NCBI RefSeq assembly: GCF_007785775.2
Contig: NZ_VNIK02000004.1
Span: forward strand, 124,001-188,000
Reading direction: 5' to 3'
Length of the DNA: 64,000 nt
Origin: Flagellimonas hadalis
Lineage (GTDB): Bacteria; Bacteroidota; Bacteroidia; Flavobacteriales; Flavobacteriaceae
Below are positions 19,474 to 29,193 of this stretch, in pieces; the stretch's first letter is position 1, and every line of letters starts with the position of its first letter. A program made the translations under genes and the position numbers. The notes beneath the pieces are model-generated. The model was not told where the DNA came from. It searched no databases and was given only the letters and a program-made list of their open reading frames with translations.

Positions 19474-20202
19474 ATGGATTTTACCCATGTATCCCAACGC
19501 ATTGACGAAAGTGGCCCAACAGCGTTTGGGAGTGTGTTCAACCGATCTGTGGAGCTCTTCAAAAAAGTTTGGTTGCAGGGCTTCCTTACCTTGCTGTTGA
19601 CCGTTGTGGCCATGATTCCTTTTTATATTTTGATCTATGCGCCCATGCTGGCCATGGGAATTTCGGACCCCGAAGCCTTTGAGCATAACGAGATGCCCCC
19701 GGCATTTGCGGGCATCATGATTTTGGTAATGCCCATTTTTTCCGTTGGGGTGATGGTCATTGGTCTTTGTTTGAACGCCGCTTTCTTGCGCATATGCCGA
19801 AAGTACGACATGGACGAAATGGGCAGGGACGATTACTTTTTCTATTTCAAAAAGCCCTATTTGATCAAGGCGCTTGTCCTTTCCTTGCTGATGTTCGGAT
19901 TGTCCTTGTTGGGATTGCTGGCCTGCGGACTTGGCATCATCTATTTGGTGGTACCCATGTCCCTTTTTCCCGCCTTTTTTTCTTTTGATCGCGAGCTGAC
20001 GGCCATGGAAATCGTGAAATCCGGGTTTGCGTTGGGCAATAAGAACTGGCTCATCATATTTGCTTTGGTCTTTGTGGCAGGATTGGTGGCCCAGTTGGGG
20101 GTCATCCTCTGTTTGGTGGGTGTTTTCTTTACGGCGATGTTTTCCAAGATTCCCATTTACTACATATATAAGGATGCCATTGGTCTGTCCATGGATGCCT
20201 AA
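19474..20202 (+). CDS. Multi-pass membrane protein, function unknown
   Basis: 242 residues with five to six hydrophobic segments. A short soluble start (MDFTHVSQRIDESGPTAFG) precedes them, and a Tyr/Phe-rich region with charged residues (CRKYDMDEMGRDDYFFYF) lies between the third and fourth. The layout resembles the uncharacterised membrane domains found beside RDD/DUF975-like proteins, but I recognise no catalytic motif. It is divergent from miaB and 67 bases upstream of the LVIVD lipoprotein gene, so the two may be co-transcribed. Confidence 0.75.
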   Translation: MDFTHVSQRIDESGPTAFGSVFNRSVELFKKVWLQGFLTLLLTVVAMIPFYILIYAPMLAMGISDPEAFEHNEMPPAFAGIMILVMPIFSVGVMVIGLCLNAAFLRICRKYDMDEMGRDDYFFYFKKPYLIKALVLSLLMFGLSLLGLLACGLGIIYLVVPMSLFPAFFSFDRELTAMEIVKSGFALGNKNWLIIFALVFVAGLVAQLGVILCLVGVFFTAMFSKIPIYYIYKDAIGLSMDA

Positions 20203-20269
20203 ATTTTCACCAACAGTTGACGCAACTTTTTGGAAGATTTTCATCCATAAGGTTAAAATACCGACTATT

Positions 20270-21523
20270 ATGAAAAAGAAAATCCTTTTGTTGCCATTTA
20301 TGGCCCTACTTTTTTTGGTGTCCTGTACCGATGACGATTCCAGTGATAAATATGCTGACTACATCGTGGCCCGTCCCTTGGTGATGAGCAAGGCCGAATT
20401 TGCCAACAGTGTTGACATCATTGCACCTAGACCCATTGAAGAATCGGGAAAGGTCTATACCTATAAAGATTACATTTTTGTGAATGACAAATACCAGGGC
20501 ATCCATGTGATTGACAACCGAAATCCGCAGCAACCCGTAAAAATTGGATTCATCAATATTCCCGGCAATGTGGACATTTCGGTGAAGGACGATTATCTTT
20601 TTGCGGATAGTTTGGCGGATCTAGTGGTCATCGATATTTCCGACATCGAAAACATTGCGTTGGTGAATCGCTTGGAAAACGTATTGCAAGGTGGCATGAT
20701 GTTTCCTTTTGAGGCCAACATCATTGAGGATGTGGAATATGATTACCAAAATGATATCATTGTCGGGTGGACGACCACTACGGAAAGAAGGCTGATCTCC
20801 GAAGTGGAAAAAAGTGGTTGGGGCTTTTTTACGAATGACATGGTCGCCATGGAATCCGCCAGTGGAGGAACAACGGGCCAAGGAGGGTCGCTCGCGAGGT
20901 TCAAGATCGTGGAGGATTACCTCTACGCCGTGGACAGCCATAACATCAACGTGTTCAATATATCCGACATGGATAACCCACAGGCATTGGAAGATGTGTA
21001 TGCAGGTTTTGATATAGAGACCATTTTTTACAATGGCAATTACCTTTTCTTGGGCAGTATGCGGGGAATGTATATATATGACATCACCGATCCTGCAGCA
21101 CCTTCCAAGGTTTCCGAGTTTGAGCATGGCACCGCCTGCGACCCGGTGGTGGTGGATGGCGATTATGCCTATGTGACCTTGCGTGGCGGAAACATGTGCG
21201 GTGCCACCGAGAGCGGATTGTTCATTGTGGACATTTCGGACATTGCGAACCCAGAACTGGCGGTGCAGTACCCCATGGACGAACCCTATGGTTTGGGCAT
21301 CAGGGAAGAAAAACTTTTCGTTTGTGATGGATCTTCAGGTCTGAAGGTCTATGACAAGACCGATATCAATGACCTCAAAGAACTGAACCATTTTGAGGAC
21401 ATCATCACTTTCGATGTCATTCCTTTGGAAAACCATCTGATCATGGTAGGGGACGGAATCCTATATCAATATGAGTATCTGGATAGTGGAATCAAGCTCA
21501 TCAGCCAGATAGGGCTCAACTAA
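20270..21523 (+). CDS. LVIVD-repeat beta-propeller surface lipoprotein
   Basis: 417 residues. I start it at ATG 20270 because it gives a lipoprotein signal (MKKKILLLP, lipobox VSC) followed by TDDDSSD, an acidic tail of the kind that sends Bacteroidota lipoproteins to the cell surface. The open frame upstream lies within the previous gene. At least four LVIVD-like blades are visible (VIDNRNPQQPVKIG, DLVVIDISDIENI, MYIYDITDPAAP, LFIVDISDIANPE). No enzyme motif is seen; a binding or scaffolding role is likely. A terminator follows. Confidence 0.85.
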   Translation: MKKKILLLPFMALLFLVSCTDDDSSDKYADYIVARPLVMSKAEFANSVDIIAPRPIEESGKVYTYKDYIFVNDKYQGIHVIDNRNPQQPVKIGFINIPGNVDISVKDDYLFADSLADLVVIDISDIENIALVNRLENVLQGGMMFPFEANIIEDVEYDYQNDIIVGWTTTTERRLISEVEKSGWGFFTNDMVAMESASGGTTGQGGSLARFKIVEDYLYAVDSHNINVFNISDMDNPQALEDVYAGFDIETIFYNGNYLFLGSMRGMYIYDITDPAAPSKVSEFEHGTACDPVVVDGDYAYVTLRGGNMCGATESGLFIVDISDIANPELAVQYPMDEPYGLGIREEKLFVCDGSSGLKVYDKTDINDLKELNHFEDIITFDVIPLENHLIMVGDGILYQYEYLDSGIKLISQIGLN

Positions 21524-21545
21524 AAAAAGTATAAATACCATGTCA

Positions 21546-21576
21546 AATATCCCGTTTTCAGCGGGATATTTTTTTG
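21546..21576 (+). terminator. Terminator after the LVIVD lipoprotein gene
   Basis: A 9-base stem (21546-21554 with 21562-21570, AATATCCCG) with a 7-base loop, then a T-run. Confidence 0.85.
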
Positions 21577-21615
21577 ATATAGGTTCCATAAAAACCCAAA
21601 ATCGAAAAATTGATA

Positions 21616-21623
21616 TACTTTTG
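21616..21623 (+). promoter_or_regulatory. Candidate -7 box for topA
   Basis: TACTTTTG, a perfect TAnnTTTG match ending 19 bases before the topA ATG. No well-spaced TTG is found upstream. Confidence 0.45.
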
Positions 21624-21642
21624 TTAGGACAAAAACCAGTGC

Positions 21643-24120
21643 ATGCCAAAGAATTTAGTTATTGTAGAGTCCCCCGCTAAGGCAAAGACCATAGAGAAAT
21701 TTTTAGGAAAAGAATACCAAGTCGAATCAAGTTTCGGCCACATAGTGGACCTCCCCTCAAAAGAACTTGGGGTGGATGTGGAAAACGATTTCAAGCCAAA
21801 ATATACTGTTGACAAGGATAAAAAAGCCTTGGTGAAAAAACTTAAGGACCTAGCCCAAAAGGCCGATACCATTTGGCTCGCCAGTGATGAGGACCGCGAG
21901 GGAGAGGCCATTTCGTGGCACTTGGCGGAAGAACTGAAACTGGACAAGAGCAAGACCAAACGGATCGTGTTCAACTCCATCACCAAATCGGCTATCCAAA
22001 AGGCCATAGAGAACCCAAGGGACATCAACTACAACCTGGTGAATGCACAACAAGCCCGAAGGGTCCTCGACCGATTGGTGGGCTATGAGCTTTCGCCCGT
22101 ACTCTGGAAAAAGATAAAACCGGGACTTTCCGCAGGTAGGGTACAGTCCGTTGCGGTGAGGCTCATCGTGGAAAGGGAGCGGGAAATCGAGGGCTTTGCC
22201 CCCGAGGCATCGTTCAGGATAAAGGCTGAATTCAAGACCGATAGTGGCAATGTCTTTTCGGCAAGGATGAACAAAGCTTTCCCTACCAAGGCAGAGGCCG
22301 AAAACTTCCTCAAGCAGAATATTGGTTCGGATTTTTCAGTGGCCGATCTGGACAAAAAACCGGCAAAAAAGTCTCCGGCAGCACCGTTCACCACTTCGAC
22401 CTTACAACAGGAAGCCTCACGAAAACTTTATTTTTCTGTTAGTCGCACCATGCAGGTGGCGCAACGGCTCTACGAAGCAGGTCTGATCACCTACATGAGA
22501 ACGGACAGCGTGAACCTTTCCAATGAGGCATTGAGCGCCGCCAAGGAAGCCATTGTCCAAAACTATGGGGAGAAGTATAGCCAAACAAGAAACTTTACGG
22601 GCAAGACCAAAGGGGCACAAGAAGCCCACGAGGCCATTCGCCCAACCGATATGAAATTGCAGTCCCCTTCCCTCGAAAGGGACCAATCCAAACTCTACGA
22701 ACTGATCTGGAAACGGACCCTGGCCTCCCAAATGAGCGATGCACAGTTGGAACGCACCAATGTGAAGATCAAGGCCAGCACCCACCAAGAGGAATTTACC
22801 GCCAATGGTGAAGTGGTCAAGTTCGATGGGTTCCTTAAAGTATATCTGGAAGGTACCGATGATGAAGAGGGGGTGGAAGAGCAGGAAGGAATGTTGCCGG
22901 CCATGAACGTGGGCGAGGCACTACAGAATGTTTTTATCTCCGCTACAGAACGCTTTACCAGACCTCCCTATCGCTATACGGAGGCCTCCTTGGTGAAAAA
23001 GCTGGAAGAACTGGGCATTGGTAGACCATCTACCTATGCGCCTACAATCTCTACCATCCAGAATAGGGGCTATGTGGAAAAAGGAAGTGTTGAGGGCACG
23101 GAGCGGAAATACTTCCAATTGGTTTTGGAAAAAGGAAAAGTCGCAGAGGAACAACTTACCGAGATGGTGGGTTCGGACAAGGGAAAACTGGTCCCCACTG
23201 ATATAGGTATGATCGTGAACGACTTTTTGGTGAGCAATTTCACCAAGATATTGGATTACAATTTCACGGCACAAGTGGAGGAGGATTTTGATGAGATTGC
23301 TACTGGCGAAGAGGACTGGCAGCAAATGATGAAAAATTTCTATAAGGACTTCCATCCCAATGTATTGGAGGTCGAGGAAAATGCCGAAAGGGCGAGTGGG
23401 GAACGCATCTTGGGCGTAGACCCCAAGTCGGGCAGACAGGTTGCTGCCAGATTGGGCCGTTTTGGACCCATGGTGCAGATAGGCACTGTGGAAGAGGAGG
23501 AAAAGCCGCTGTTTGCCAGCTTGCTTCCCGATCAGTCCATTGGGACCATCACTTTTGAGGAGGCGATGGAACTCTTCCAGTTGCCCAGGCAATTGGGGGA
23601 ATACAAAGGAGAGGAGGTCGAGGCGAACGTGGGCCGGTACGGTCCATATGTCAGGTTCGGGAAAAAGTTCATTTCCTTGGATGCGGGCGAAAGCGCCTTC
23701 GATGTGGATCTGGACCGTGCCATAGAGCTCATCAAGGAGAAGGAAAAAGCGGATGCGCCCATCGCTACGTATGAAGGCAAGGAAGTCACCAAGGGAAAGG
23801 GCAGGTTCGGCCCCTTTATCAAATGGGACGGCATGTTTATCAATGTGAACAAGAAATACGATTTTGACCATCTTTCCCAATCCGATGTGGAGGAACTCAT
23901 CGAGGACAAGAAGAAAAAGGAGGCTGAAAAAGTGGTCCAGGAGTGGCCCGAGGAAAAGATCAGGATAGAAAAGGCGAGATGGGGAAGGCACAACATCTTG
24001 AAAGGCAAGCTCAAAGTAGAGCTTTCCAAGGACGTGGATGCCACAAAGATCACTTTGGAAGAGGCAAAGGCCCTTTTGGAAAAGAAATCACCTAAGAAAA
24101 AAGCCAAGGCAAAGAAATAA
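21643..24120 (+). CDS. topA: DNA topoisomerase I
   Basis: 825-residue type IA topoisomerase that relaxes negative supercoils. The Toprim domain opens with VIVESPAKAKTIEKFLG and carries SDEDREGEAI. The active-site Tyr is Tyr284 in LITYMRTDS. The C-terminal third has no zinc fingers: it is built of GRFGP/GRYGP-type repeats (four copies from about residue 605 on) and ends in a Lys-rich tail. I see no Cys in the whole protein. Its stop is one base from the next ATG, so it may be transcribed together with the arginase-fold gene. Confidence 0.97.
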   Translation: MPKNLVIVESPAKAKTIEKFLGKEYQVESSFGHIVDLPSKELGVDVENDFKPKYTVDKDKKALVKKLKDLAQKADTIWLASDEDREGEAISWHLAEELKLDKSKTKRIVFNSITKSAIQKAIENPRDINYNLVNAQQARRVLDRLVGYELSPVLWKKIKPGLSAGRVQSVAVRLIVEREREIEGFAPEASFRIKAEFKTDSGNVFSARMNKAFPTKAEAENFLKQNIGSDFSVADLDKKPAKKSPAAPFTTSTLQQEASRKLYFSVSRTMQVAQRLYEAGLITYMRTDSVNLSNEALSAAKEAIVQNYGEKYSQTRNFTGKTKGAQEAHEAIRPTDMKLQSPSLERDQSKLYELIWKRTLASQMSDAQLERTNVKIKASTHQEEFTANGEVVKFDGFLKVYLEGTDDEEGVEEQEGMLPAMNVGEALQNVFISATERFTRPPYRYTEASLVKKLEELGIGRPSTYAPTISTIQNRGYVEKGSVEGTERKYFQLVLEKGKVAEEQLTEMVGSDKGKLVPTDIGMIVNDFLVSNFTKILDYNFTAQVEEDFDEIATGEEDWQQMMKNFYKDFHPNVLEVEENAERASGERILGVDPKSGRQVAARLGRFGPMVQIGTVEEEEKPLFASLLPDQSIGTITFEEAMELFQLPRQLGEYKGEEVEANVGRYGPYVRFGKKFISLDAGESAFDVDLDRAIELIKEKEKADAPIATYEGKEVTKGKGRFGPFIKWDGMFINVNKKYDFDHLSQSDVEELIEDKKKKEAEKVVQEWPEEKIRIEKARWGRHNILKGKLKVELSKDVDATKITLEEAKALLEKKSPKKKAKAKK

Positions 24121-24121
24121 T

Positions 24122-25279
24122 ATGGCGTTCGATTTTTTGGTTCCCGTAAAGGACAGGGTGTTGGCACACATGGAGTTGCTGCCCCAACAGGCCATCGGCA
24201 AGAACATCCACATGCATACGGAAAAGGACGGACTTCCCGTGTTCGCCCATGCCGATGTGGCCATCTTTGGCGTATTGGAATCCAGGAACGCATTTGAAAA
24301 AAAACCCGAAAAATTGGATGTGGACGAAGTGCGCATCCAACTCTATCGCCTCATGATGGGCAACTGGAACTCCACCATCATAGATATCGGGGACGTGGAA
24401 GAGGGCGACACCGTCGAAGACACCTATTTTGTTGTAAAGGAAATTGTGGCGGGCCTGTTGGAGGAAAACATCATACCTATTATAATAGGATGTACCCAGG
24501 ATATCACCTACCCAACCTATCGTGCCTTTGACAAGATCAAGGATATGGTGAACCTTGTGGCCATAGACAGCCGTTTTGATTTTGGTGAGGATGAGGAACT
24601 CATTTCCTCGCACTCCTACATGAGCAAGATCATTACGGACAAGCCCAACAACCTTTTTAATTTCTCCAATATAGGGTACCAGAGCTATTTCAATGCGCAG
24701 GAAGAGATCGACCTGATGGAACGTCTTTTCTTTGATGCCTATAGGTTGGGCGAGATTGCCGCGGATATAGAACTGGCAGAACCCATACTGCGCAGTAGCG
24801 ATATCGTAAGCTTGGACCTCAGGGCCATACGCGCCAGCGAAATGGGAATGACCCGTAACTTTTCCCCCAACGGGTTCACCGGTAGGGAAATATGTGCCAT
24901 AGCCAGGTATGCCGGGATAAGCGATAGGGTCTCCCTGTTCGGGATCTACGAAGGGGAGAACTCCAACCAAGCCTTTCAGATGATTGCCCAGATCATCTGG
25001 TATTTTATAGAAGGGTTGTCCTTTAGGATAAAGGAACAGCCCAGCTCAAAGAGCGAAGACTTCACCAAATTCACCGTACCCACCGACACGGAAGAGCTTA
25101 TCTTCTACAAAAGCCACGTGACCGAACGCTGGTGGGTGGAGGTGCCATCAATTTTGGGCGAGCATACTAAAACAAATTCGGTGGCGTTATTACCATGCAC
25201 CGAAGGGGACTATTTGGATGCTTGCAACCAGAACATTCCCGAAAGGTGGTTCAAAGCCTATAGAAAGGGCTTTCACTAA
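24122..25279 (+). CDS. Arginase/formimidoylglutamase-fold protein with a lost metal site, gld-associated
   Basis: 385 residues of ureohydrolase fold. It would be annotated as formimidoylglutamase, but its metal motifs are altered. GGxHS is GCTQD (123-127, Gln126 for the ligand His). DAHxD is DSRFD (149-153, Arg151 for His). SxDxD is SLDLR (230-234, Arg234 for Asp). Three of the six Mn ligands are therefore gone and hydrolase activity is unlikely. It lies between topA and gldK; from memory similar genes adjoin gldK in other flavobacteria. A structural or regulatory role in type IX secretion is inference. Confidence 0.82.
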   Translation: MAFDFLVPVKDRVLAHMELLPQQAIGKNIHMHTEKDGLPVFAHADVAIFGVLESRNAFEKKPEKLDVDEVRIQLYRLMMGNWNSTIIDIGDVEEGDTVEDTYFVVKEIVAGLLEENIIPIIIGCTQDITYPTYRAFDKIKDMVNLVAIDSRFDFGEDEELISSHSYMSKIITDKPNNLFNFSNIGYQSYFNAQEEIDLMERLFFDAYRLGEIAADIELAEPILRSSDIVSLDLRAIRASEMGMTRNFSPNGFTGREICAIARYAGISDRVSLFGIYEGENSNQAFQMIAQIIWYFIEGLSFRIKEQPSSKSEDFTKFTVPTDTEELIFYKSHVTERWWVEVPSILGEHTKTNSVALLPCTEGDYLDACNQNIPERWFKAYRKGFH

Positions 25280-25308
25280 ACAAATTAAATTTTACGCATT
25301 AATTGTTC

Positions 25309-25340
25309 TTGCACAATAATTTATTCAAAAATTAGTTTTG
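25309..25340 (+). promoter_or_regulatory. Candidate promoter of the gldKLMN operon
   Basis: TTG (25309-25311), a 21-base spacer, then TAGTTTTG (25333-25340). Perfect -7 match, 62 bases upstream of the gldK ATG. Confidence 0.6.
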
Positions 25341-25402
25341 AGAGTAATGAATTTGTGTATCACAGTTTATAATCTTGAATCGAAAGTAATTTAACCTAAA
25401 GT

Positions 25403-26782
25403 ATGAGAAAGCTATTCTTTTCATCCATGGCGCTTGTTTTTTTGCTCACCAGTTGTGGGTCCAAATCGAGCTCGAAAGGTGAACTAGTTGGGGTCAGTGG
25501 AAAAAAATGGCATCCAGAGAAGCCCTATGGCATGGAACTGATCCCGCGCGGCGCCTTTGTTATGGGGAAGGCCGAAGAGGACCAGGCAAAAGTGTTGAAC
25601 GCCCCCACAAGAACGGTCACCGTACGGTCCTTTTATATGGATGATACGGAAATCACCAATAGTGAGTACCGACAGTTTGTGGAGTGGGTAAAGGATTCCA
25701 TAGTCAGGACCAGATTGGCCATTTTGGCCGATGAACTTGGAATCGGACCAGAAGATGAAGGTATTGGAGAGTACGCCTTTAAGGATACCGATACCACCGA
25801 ACTTTCCGTTTATGACAAGTACATGCTCGACAATTATGCCGGGCTTGGTGACACTGGTTATGAAGGAAGGGCACTGAACAAGGATGTGGACTTGGTATGG
25901 GACACTTCCGAATATCCAGATGAGTATTATGCAGAAGTAATGGACTCCCTTTATATTCCAGAAGAGGAAAGTTATAATGGATTGAGGACCATCGATGTGA
26001 CCAAATTGAAATATAAGTATAGTTGGATGGACATTGAGGCTGCTGCCAGGGCAAAGACAGGGAGCAGAAAGGACTTCATCAGACATGAAGAATTTGAAAT
26101 ATACCCAGACACCACGGTTTGGATCAGGGATTTTGAATACTCCTACAACGAACCCATGCACAACGACTATTTCTGGCACGATGCCTATAGCGACTACCCT
26201 GTTGTGGGTGTGAACTGGATGCAGGCCAAGGCCTTCTGCAACTGGAGGACCAAGTTCAAGAACGATGACCAAAAGTCCCGTGGCAAGCAGTTCGTGAACC
26301 AATTCCGACTGCCGACCGAAGCTGAGTGGGAATATGCCGCAAGGGGCGGAATCGAAGGAGGAACCTATCCTTGGGGTGGGCCATATGTGATCAGTGATAC
26401 AGGTTGCTTTATGGCCAACTTCAAGCCACAACGAGGGGATTATGCAGCAGATGCGGCTCTATATACCGTGGAGGCCAAATCCTTCGAGCCAAACGAGTAC
26501 AACCTTTATAATATGGCAGGAAATGTATCCGAGTGGACCAACTCCAGCTTTGATCAGAACGCCTACGAATATGTGTCCACCATGAACCCCAATATCGGTT
26601 CAGGGCAAAATCAAAGAAAAGTGATCCGCGGAGGATCTTGGAAAGATGTCGCCTACTTCCTTCAGGTAAGTACCAGGGACTATGAGTACCAAGATTCCGC
26701 AAGGAGCTATATCGGGTTCAGGACGGTCCAGGATTATATGGGCGAAGAGGACTCCACTAGGGGCCAAGGATTGCCGGATTAA
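25403..26782 (+). CDS. gldK: Type IX secretion/gliding lipoprotein GldK
   Basis: 459-residue outer-membrane lipoprotein (signal MRKLFFSSM, lipobox TSC) with a formylglycine-generating-enzyme/sulfatase-modifying fold (from about 45: GMELIPRGAFVMG, then RLPTEAEWEYAARGG and FRTV at the end). In the T9SS it forms the periplasmic ring with GldN. Ser and Lys rather than acidic residues follow the Cys, which fits retention on the periplasmic face. First gene of gldKLMN. Confidence 0.96.
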   Translation: MRKLFFSSMALVFLLTSCGSKSSSKGELVGVSGKKWHPEKPYGMELIPRGAFVMGKAEEDQAKVLNAPTRTVTVRSFYMDDTEITNSEYRQFVEWVKDSIVRTRLAILADELGIGPEDEGIGEYAFKDTDTTELSVYDKYMLDNYAGLGDTGYEGRALNKDVDLVWDTSEYPDEYYAEVMDSLYIPEEESYNGLRTIDVTKLKYKYSWMDIEAAARAKTGSRKDFIRHEEFEIYPDTTVWIRDFEYSYNEPMHNDYFWHDAYSDYPVVGVNWMQAKAFCNWRTKFKNDDQKSRGKQFVNQFRLPTEAEWEYAARGGIEGGTYPWGGPYVISDTGCFMANFKPQRGDYAADAALYTVEAKSFEPNEYNLYNMAGNVSEWTNSSFDQNAYEYVSTMNPNIGSGQNQRKVIRGGSWKDVAYFLQVSTRDYEYQDSARSYIGFRTVQDYMGEEDSTRGQGLPD

Positions 26783-26880
26783 TTAGAAGAATAAAAAAAG
26801 AAAGCAGAGAACATTATATAAATAAGCTTAGTTAGTAACCAAATACTTATTATTTATATAACTTAATTAAAACTAGAATT

Positions 26881-27537
26881 ATGGCACAGTCAAAATCAAC
26901 AAAAAAATTGTTTAACATGGCCTACGGGCTTGGAGCATCGGTTGTAATTATCGGTGCATTGTTCAAGATCCTTCACTGGGAGTTCGGACCACTTACCGGT
27001 GGACTTCTTCTTGCAGTTGGACTTATTACCGAAGCATTGATCTTCGCCATCAGTGCATTTGAACCAGTGGACGACGAATACGATTGGTCTTTGGTATACC
27101 CAGAATTGGCAGGTGGCCAACAGAGCGTTTCCAAAAAACAGGATGCCAAGGATGCCAAAGAGGCTGAAGGAATCCTTTCCAGAAAATTGGACGAGCTTTT
27201 GAAAGAAGCCAATATCGATGCCAACCTATTCTCTAGCTTGGGTGAAAGCATCAAGAGTTTTGAAGGTGCCGCTAAAAATATAGCTCCTACAACAGATGCC
27301 ATCCAGCACACCAAAAAATATTCTGAGGAATTGTCTCATGCCGCCGCCCAAATGGAATCTTTGAACAGCTTGTACAAAGTACAATTGGAAAGCGCCAGCC
27401 GTCAAGCCTCCATCAATGAGGAAGTGGTTCAGAATGCAGGTGCATTGAAAGACCAAATGGAATCTTTGGCAACCAACCTTTCTTCCTTGAACGGAGTTTA
27501 CGGAGGTATGCTATCCGCCATGGGAAGCAGAAACTAA
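26881..27537 (+). CDS. gldL: Type IX secretion motor subunit GldL
   Basis: 218 residues: two N-terminal membrane helices (about 14-32 and 38-60) and a cytosolic helical tail. Residues of the proton pathway are present: Lys29 and His32 near the end of the first helix and Glu51 in the second (GLITEALIF). GldL with GldM forms the proton-driven motor that powers secretion and gliding. A 98-base AT-rich gap separates it from gldK. Confidence 0.97.
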   Translation: MAQSKSTKKLFNMAYGLGASVVIIGALFKILHWEFGPLTGGLLLAVGLITEALIFAISAFEPVDDEYDWSLVYPELAGGQQSVSKKQDAKDAKEAEGILSRKLDELLKEANIDANLFSSLGESIKSFEGAAKNIAPTTDAIQHTKKYSEELSHAAAQMESLNSLYKVQLESASRQASINEEVVQNAGALKDQMESLATNLSSLNGVYGGMLSAMGSRN

Positions 27538-27602
27538 TTAGATACAAATTAGTCGAAACCAAACCCAGATCAAATTAATTTTTAAAATCTAATTAGAAAA
27601 AC

Positions 27603-29174
27603 ATGGCAGGAGGAAAACAAACACCACGTCAGAAGATGATCAACCTAATGTACTTGATCTTCATCGCGATGTTGGCCCTTAACATGAGCAAGGAAGTACT
27701 TGCGGCTTTCGGTCTAATGAACGAAAAGCTGGAGACTTCCAATGCAAAAACAACAGAAAACAACTTGGCATTCTTGGGCAGCCTGGAAACAAAGGCTTCC
27801 GAAAACGAAGCGGAATATGGAGCGCTGTACCAGAATGCACAACAAGTAAAGCAGCTTTCAGATTCGTACTACACCTATCTGGAAGAATTGAAAAAAGGAA
27901 TGACCGCCGATTTGGAAAACCCAAAGGATTATGTGGTCATGGACAAGTCCGATTATCTAGATCAGAAATTTTTCCAAGGGGACAATTTGGGCCCAGAAGG
28001 GAAAGAGTTCATGAAACAGATCAACGATTATCGTGAAGGAGTGATCAACGCTTTGCCAGAAGGCAAGTTCACCTCTGTGAAAGAAGCTGTAAAAGTTCGT
28101 TTTGCAACAGGTGACGCTGATGGTAAAGTAGAAAAAAGGGACGGTACCCGCCAAGACTGGATCAACTACCATTTCGAAGGGTTCCCATTAGTGGCCTCTT
28201 TGACCAAGTTGACCCAATTGCAGGCAGATATCAAGACCACCGAACAAGAGGTGTTGAAAAACCTTTTGGAAGGTAACTTGACCGCCGCTGTTTCCTTGAC
28301 CAACTTTGCAAGTTCATTGTCCGCTCCAAAGACTGCTTACTATGCAGGTGAAAAGTACGATGGTAAGATCATCGTGAGCAAAACGGACAAGACATCCACT
28401 CCGGTGAAAGCCGAATTGACCTTGGACGGAAGACCAATGACCGAAGGCAAGGACTACGAGCTTGAGGCAGGAGGAATCAAAATGTTGATCAGTGCAGGAA
28501 CCCCAGGTGACCATACCATTAAAGGGACCATGTACTTCATGCAGGATGGAAAAGAAGTGCCAGTGGAAGTGGACAACACTTTCGCGACCATCTCCATGCC
28601 CAATGCTGCTGTGATCTCTGCAGATAAGATGAACGTGGTATACCGTGGTGTGGCCAACCCAATGACCATCTCCATCCCCGGTATTCCTGACAATAAGGTA
28701 ACAGCTTCAGCTCCTGGACTTACCAGAAGAAGCGGTAGCAACTACATCATGAACCCTGGAACTGGAAGGGAAGTGACCATTACAGCTTCCGGTACCTTGC
28801 CTGATGGTAAAGGAATCCGAACCTCCTCTGAGTTCCGTATCAAGGACATTCCAAGACCTAGCGGCACCGTTCGTGGAGAGGCTGGAAGCGTGAAAATGCC
28901 AAGGAAGAATTTGGAAATTTCTACGGTAAGTGCCATGTTGGAAGACTTTGACTTTGACCTGAACCTTGCTGTTAGCCAGTTCAGTTTCAAAGTGCCAGGT
29001 CAGCCAACTGTGGTTGTCAATGGAAACAAATTGGATGATAGGGCCAAATCTGTTCTAAGCAGGGCAGGTAGGGGAGAAAGCATCCAGATATTTGATATCC
29101 AAGCTTATATTACCAACAACAAGAGCTACAAGTTGAAGAAAGTATCTCCTGTAGTGGTGGAGCTTACAAACTAA
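27603..29174 (+). CDS. gldM: Type IX secretion motor shaft GldM
   Basis: 523 residues: a short cytosolic start (MAGGKQTPRQK), one membrane helix (about 13-33) that sits inside the GldL pentamer, and a long periplasmic region of successive domains (D1-D4) with PxxT-type beta domains and a Gly/Pro-rich C-terminus. It transmits torque from GldL to the GldKN ring. 65 bases after gldL. Confidence 0.97.
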   Translation: MAGGKQTPRQKMINLMYLIFIAMLALNMSKEVLAAFGLMNEKLETSNAKTTENNLAFLGSLETKASENEAEYGALYQNAQQVKQLSDSYYTYLEELKKGMTADLENPKDYVVMDKSDYLDQKFFQGDNLGPEGKEFMKQINDYREGVINALPEGKFTSVKEAVKVRFATGDADGKVEKRDGTRQDWINYHFEGFPLVASLTKLTQLQADIKTTEQEVLKNLLEGNLTAAVSLTNFASSLSAPKTAYYAGEKYDGKIIVSKTDKTSTPVKAELTLDGRPMTEGKDYELEAGGIKMLISAGTPGDHTIKGTMYFMQDGKEVPVEVDNTFATISMPNAAVISADKMNVVYRGVANPMTISIPGIPDNKVTASAPGLTRRSGSNYIMNPGTGREVTITASGTLPDGKGIRTSSEFRIKDIPRPSGTVRGEAGSVKMPRKNLEISTVSAMLEDFDFDLNLAVSQFSFKVPGQPTVVVNGNKLDDRAKSVLSRAGRGESIQIFDIQAYITNNKSYKLKKVSPVVVELTN

Positions 29175-29193
29175 AAAAAGTATACAAGTTATC

